In this document: piece after piece, positions 36,046 to 39,236 of the stretch
How the letters are laid out: each line of letters starts with the position of its first letter
How positions within the stretch are numbered: position 1 is the first letter of the stretch
Notes under the pieces: generated by a model
Databases searched by the model: none
What the model was told of the DNA's origin: nothing
What the model saw: only the letters and a program-made list of their open reading frames with translations
From: Actinomycetota bacterium
GTDB lineage: Bacteria > Actinomycetota > Acidimicrobiia > Acidimicrobiales > Ilumatobacteraceae
DNA: 39,236 nt
Reading direction: 5' to 3'
NCBI GenBank assembly: GCA_963169215.1
Contig: CAUJEE010000195.1
Location: forward strand, 1 to 39,236
Translations under genes and position numbers: made by a program

Positions 36046-36961
36046 CGCAGATTTCGAACGCGGCGGCACCGCCGGGGGTGGCGCGGCCGGACGGCTGCGC
36101 GACACCGAGTGGGACAACCCGGCCGAGCACGCCTTCGACGACTGCCTCGAACAGCCGGGCTCTCCCAAGCCCTCGCCGATACTCGTCGCGCACAACATCG
36201 AACGTCGTTTCGGCGGCTTGATCGCCGTCAACGTCGACACGCTGGAGATCCAGGCCGGAGCGATCACCGCCCTCATCGGGCCCAACGGTGCGGGCAAGAC
36301 GACGCTGTTCAACCTGCTCAGCGGCTTCGACCGGCCCGACATGGGTGAGGTGGTGTTCGAGGGTGAGCGGGTCACCAACGTGGCGCCACATGTCCTCGCC
36401 CAGCGGGGGATGGTGCGCACGTTCCAGCTCACCAAGGTGCTGGCCAAGCTCACAGTGTTGGAGAACATGAAGCTCGGCGGCCAGCGGCAGAGCGGTGAGT
36501 CGATGTGGCGGGCGCTGGTGCCGTCGATGTGGCGGGGCCAGGAGCAGGCGCTGGAGGCCAAGGCGCTGGAGGTGCTCGACGAGTTCAACATGGTGCACAT
36601 GAAGGACGAGTTCGCCGGGGCGTTGTCGGGTGGCCAGCGCAAGTTGCTGGAGATGGCCCGCAGCCTGATGACCGAACCGAAGCTGATCATGCTCGACGAG
36701 CCGATGGCCGGCGTCAACCCTGCGCTCACCCAATCGCTGCTCGGGCACGTGAAGCGCCTGCGCGCGCAGGGTATCTCTGTGGTGTTCGTCGAGCACGACA
36801 TGGATGTGGTGCGCGACATCTCCGACTGGGTGGTGGTCATGGCCGAGGGAGTAGTGGTCGCCGAGGGTCGAGCGGCGTCGGTGGGCAAGAACCCGGCAGT
36901 GATCGACGCCTACCTGGGCACCTCGCACGCCGCGCTCAGCGAGGAGGACGGCAATGGATGA
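36032..36961 (+). CDS. livG: branched-chain amino acid ABC transporter ATP-binding protein
   Basis: GPNGAGKTTLFNLLSGF, LSGGQRKLLEMARSLMTEPKLIMLDEPMAGVNP. Confidence 0.95.
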   Translation: MPASDADFERGGTAGGGAAGRLRDTEWDNPAEHAFDDCLEQPGSPKPSPILVAHNIERRFGGLIAVNVDTLEIQAGAITALIGPNGAGKTTLFNLLSGFDRPDMGEVVFEGERVTNVAPHVLAQRGMVRTFQLTKVLAKLTVLENMKLGGQRQSGESMWRALVPSMWRGQEQALEAKALEVLDEFNMVHMKDEFAGALSGGQRKLLEMARSLMTEPKLIMLDEPMAGVNPALTQSLLGHVKRLRAQGISVVFVEHDMDVVRDISDWVVVMAEGVVVAEGRAASVGKNPAVIDAYLGTSHAALSEEDGNG

Positions 36962-37685
36962 CGATCTGGTGATCCACGTCGACTCGGTAGTGGCCGGTTA
37001 CGTGCCGGGGGTGAACATCCTCAACGGGGCGAGCATCGAGGTGGCCGCCGGCGAGTTGGTCGGGGTGCTCGGCCCCAATGGTGCCGGCAAGTCGACGATG
37101 CTCAAGGCGCTGTTCGGCCTGCTCAAGATCCACACCGGCAGTGTGTGGCTGCGCGGCGAGGAAGTGACCGGGATGAAGGCCAACCAGCTGGTGCGGCGGG
37201 GCATCGGCTATGTGCCCCAGATCAACAACGTGTTCCCCAGCCTGACCGTCGACGAGAACCTCGAGATGGGCTGCTACCAGAACCCCAGTTCGTACCGCGA
37301 GCGCCGCACAGAGGTGCTGTCGATCTTCCCCCGGCTGGGCGAACGGAACAGTGCTCAGGCCGGCTCGCTGTCGGGAGGCGAACGCCAGATGCTGGCGATG
37401 GGGCGTGCCTTGATGATGCAGCCGTCGGTGCTGCTGCTCGACGAGCCTTCGGCCGGGCTGTCGCCGGTGCTGCAAGACCAGGTCTTCGACCGAGTGAGGG
37501 AAGTCAACCGCTCCGGCGTGGCGATCATCATGGTCGAGCAGAACGCGGCGCGATGCCTGCAGATCTGCCACCGCGGCTACGTTCTCGACCAGGGACGCAA
37601 CGCCTACACCGGCACCGGTGAAGAGCTGTTGTCCGACCCGAAGGTGGTCGAGCTCTACCTGGGCACGCTGGCCAAAGCACGCTGA
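36954..37685 (+). CDS. livF: branched-chain amino acid ABC transporter ATP-binding protein
   Basis: GPNGAGKSTMLKALFGLL, YVPQINNVFPSLTVDENLEMG, LSGGERQMLAMGRALM. Confidence 0.95.
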   Translation: MDDDLVIHVDSVVAGYVPGVNILNGASIEVAAGELVGVLGPNGAGKSTMLKALFGLLKIHTGSVWLRGEEVTGMKANQLVRRGIGYVPQINNVFPSLTVDENLEMGCYQNPSSYRERRTEVLSIFPRLGERNSAQAGSLSGGERQMLAMGRALMMQPSVLLLDEPSAGLSPVLQDQVFDRVREVNRSGVAIIMVEQNAARCLQICHRGYVLDQGRNAYTGTGEELLSDPKVVELYLGTLAKAR

Positions 37686-37707
37686 CAACCGCCCACCGGG
37701 GACGCGA

Positions 37708-37735
37708 AGAGGGGGCCGCCGCAGCGACCCCCTCT
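37708..37735. terminator. bidirectional terminator-like hairpin between convergent livF and the substrate-binding gene
   Basis: AGAGGGGG-N12-CCCCCTCT, perfect 8-bp stem. Confidence 0.65.
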
Positions 37736-37772
37736 GTCGGTTGTTCACCGAGAGTGAACGGTGTTCAGGTCA

Positions 37773-39044
37773 TCAGATCTTGGCGAAGCGGTACTCGGGG
37801 GCGATGTCGCCCGAGACCGAGTTGTTCGCGTCGTAGCTGAGGATCTGGAAGCTGGCCTCGGTGGGCTCGCCTTCGGGACCGAAGGTCTGCGGGCCCGAGG
37901 GACCGTCGTAGTCGATGTCGGTGCCGGCCTCGATCAGCGCCATGCAGTCGGCAAAGCTGGTGCACTTCTCACCGTCGCGGGTGACGCCGTTGATCTCAGC
38001 AGCGATCATCCCGGGATCGTCGCTGCCGGCGATGGCAGCGGCAAGGGCGGTGATGACGACCGCGTCGTACGACTCGGGCGCGTAGCTGAAGTCGATCAGT
38101 TCGGGATCGACGGCCATCAGCGCGTCCTTGAAGTCCTGCGTGGTCTCGGCGGCGGGCAGGGTGCCCTTGATGCCGAGGAACGAGCCGGGAGCAAAGCCCT
38201 CGGTCAGCGCGTCACCGATGTTGCCGTCGACCAGGTAGATCTTCTTCACATCCGGGGTGAAGCCGCTCTCGAACAGACCGGTGAGGATCTGCGCCGACTC
38301 GGCGAAGCCGATCAGCACCAGCGCCTCGGGGTCGGCGGTGACCACGCGGTCGACTTCGGCGTCGAAGGTGGCGAGAGTGGGGTCGTAGGTGAAGCTGTCG
38401 ACCACCTCACCACCCTGATCGGCGAAGGGCTCCGACGAGTACTTGAGGAGGCCCTCACCGTACGGGTCCTGCATCGCCATGAAGACGGCGTTGGTGACAC
38501 CCTCGGCGATCATCAGGTCGGCGAGCACACGGCCCTGCAACACGTCGGACGGAGCAGTACGGAAGTACAGACCGCCATCGGCGTAAGTGGTGAAATCGGG
38601 CGAGGTGTTGGCCGGCGAGAAGTGGATCTTGCAGTTCTCGACGAGCTTGTCGATGAAGGTGAACGACACACCCGAGGAGGCCGCGCCCACGAAGGCGTCG
38701 ACGCCGGCGGCGAGGCCTGCGTCAACGGTCTGGTTGGCGATGTCGGTGGAGGTGTCGCCCGAGTCGCCCTGGGTCAGGACCACATCCTTGCCGAGAACAC
38801 CACCGGCGGCGTTGATGTCGGCGACTGCCAGCTCGACGCCGGCGAATTCGGGCGGGCCGAGGAACGCGAGGTTGCCGGTCTGCGGCAGCACCGTACCGAT
38901 GTGCAACACACCGTCGGACTCGCCCTCGCACAGCGCACCCTCACCACCATCCGACTTCTTCTCGTCTTCGTCGCCGCAGGCTGCGGCCACGAGGGCCAGG
39001 CCTACGAGCAGTGCGCCTACACGACGCACACGGGTTTTCTGCAT
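37773..39044 (-). CDS. livK: branched-chain amino acid ABC transporter substrate-binding lipoprotein
   Basis: Lipobox LVAAACGDED; HIGTVLPQTGNLAFLGPPEFAGVELAVADINAAGGVLGKDVVL. Confidence 0.93.
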   Translation of the reverse strand: MQKTRVRRVGALLVGLALVAAACGDEDEKKSDGGEGALCEGESDGVLHIGTVLPQTGNLAFLGPPEFAGVELAVADINAAGGVLGKDVVLTQGDSGDTSTDIANQTVDAGLAAGVDAFVGAASSGVSFTFIDKLVENCKIHFSPANTSPDFTTYADGGLYFRTAPSDVLQGRVLADLMIAEGVTNAVFMAMQDPYGEGLLKYSSEPFADQGGEVVDSFTYDPTLATFDAEVDRVVTADPEALVLIGFAESAQILTGLFESGFTPDVKKIYLVDGNIGDALTEGFAPGSFLGIKGTLPAAETTQDFKDALMAVDPELIDFSYAPESYDAVVITALAAAIAGSDDPGMIAAEINGVTRDGEKCTSFADCMALIEAGTDIDYDGPSGPQTFGPEGEPTEASFQILSYDANNSVSGDIAPEYRFAKI

Positions 39045-39178
39045 TGGGTTCTCCCCCTAGGAGTCCGGCACCGCGGAGATGCGGGCCGGTTTATTCTGAG
39101 GCTGCGAATCCTAGGCGCTCGCCGGGATGCCGACAAGCACCCCGCCCTTTCCGGCGCAGGCGGCTACCGTTGCCGGAC

Positions 39179-39236
39179 GTGGCTGTGCCGTCGGGTTCTC
39201 CGAGTCCGTGGGAGGTGCTCGGTGTCGGACCCGAGG
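39179..39236 (+). CDS. possible 5' end of a J-domain (DnaJ-like) protein, truncated by the window edge
   Basis: GTG start giving VAVPSGSPSPWEVLGVGPE, similar to the start of J-domains (xxYEVLGVxPxA). Confidence 0.4.
   Translation, partial: MAVPSGSPSPWEVLGVGPE

Noticed and set aside
37742-37758. GTTCAC-CGAGA-GTGAAC inverted repeat after livF
   Set aside because: Short 6-bp stem next to a stronger terminator hairpin; insufficient evidence for a separate function.

Overview
High-GC actinobacterial window, with gene content suggesting an Acidimicrobiia/Ilumatobacter-like source (inference). It has two parts. (1) About 1-10.1 kb is an accessory competition/toxin island. It holds the 3' part of a large YD-repeat Rhs protein with a C-terminal toxin tip and a small immunity-like gene. 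Four further, much shorter toxin-like genes follow, each with its own signal-peptide-like leader and a distinct C-terminal domain (PD-(D/E)XK-like, ParB-like, an unassigned ART-like tip, and a HINT intein-type domain plus tip). Each is followed by a small immunity-like gene, usually with overlapping start/stop codons. The island ends in a leader-only remnant and two toxin-antitoxin modules, one with a truncated PIN toxin. The short toxin genes share a leader/linker and an exact 15-bp DNA word (TTGCCACAAACACGG) immediately before the variable toxin tip; a near copy lies inside the full-length rhs gene. (2) About 10.3-39.2 kb is largely chromosomal housekeeping: plsC, thrS, CAP protein, HIT, GNAT, citrate synthase, acyl-CoA carboxyltransferase, LysR, a candidate 6C small RNA upstream of a HAD-IB/acyltransferase gene, a lipid-type operon, LLM oxidoreductase, nitroreductase, a DUF222-HNH gene with a near-consensus LexA box, aconitase with a divergent GntR regulator, enoyl-CoA hydratase, a TetR-SnoaL fusion, ctaA, EamA, and a liv-type ABC transporter cluster. 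All calls come from reading the sequence and supplied translations; no database search was run.
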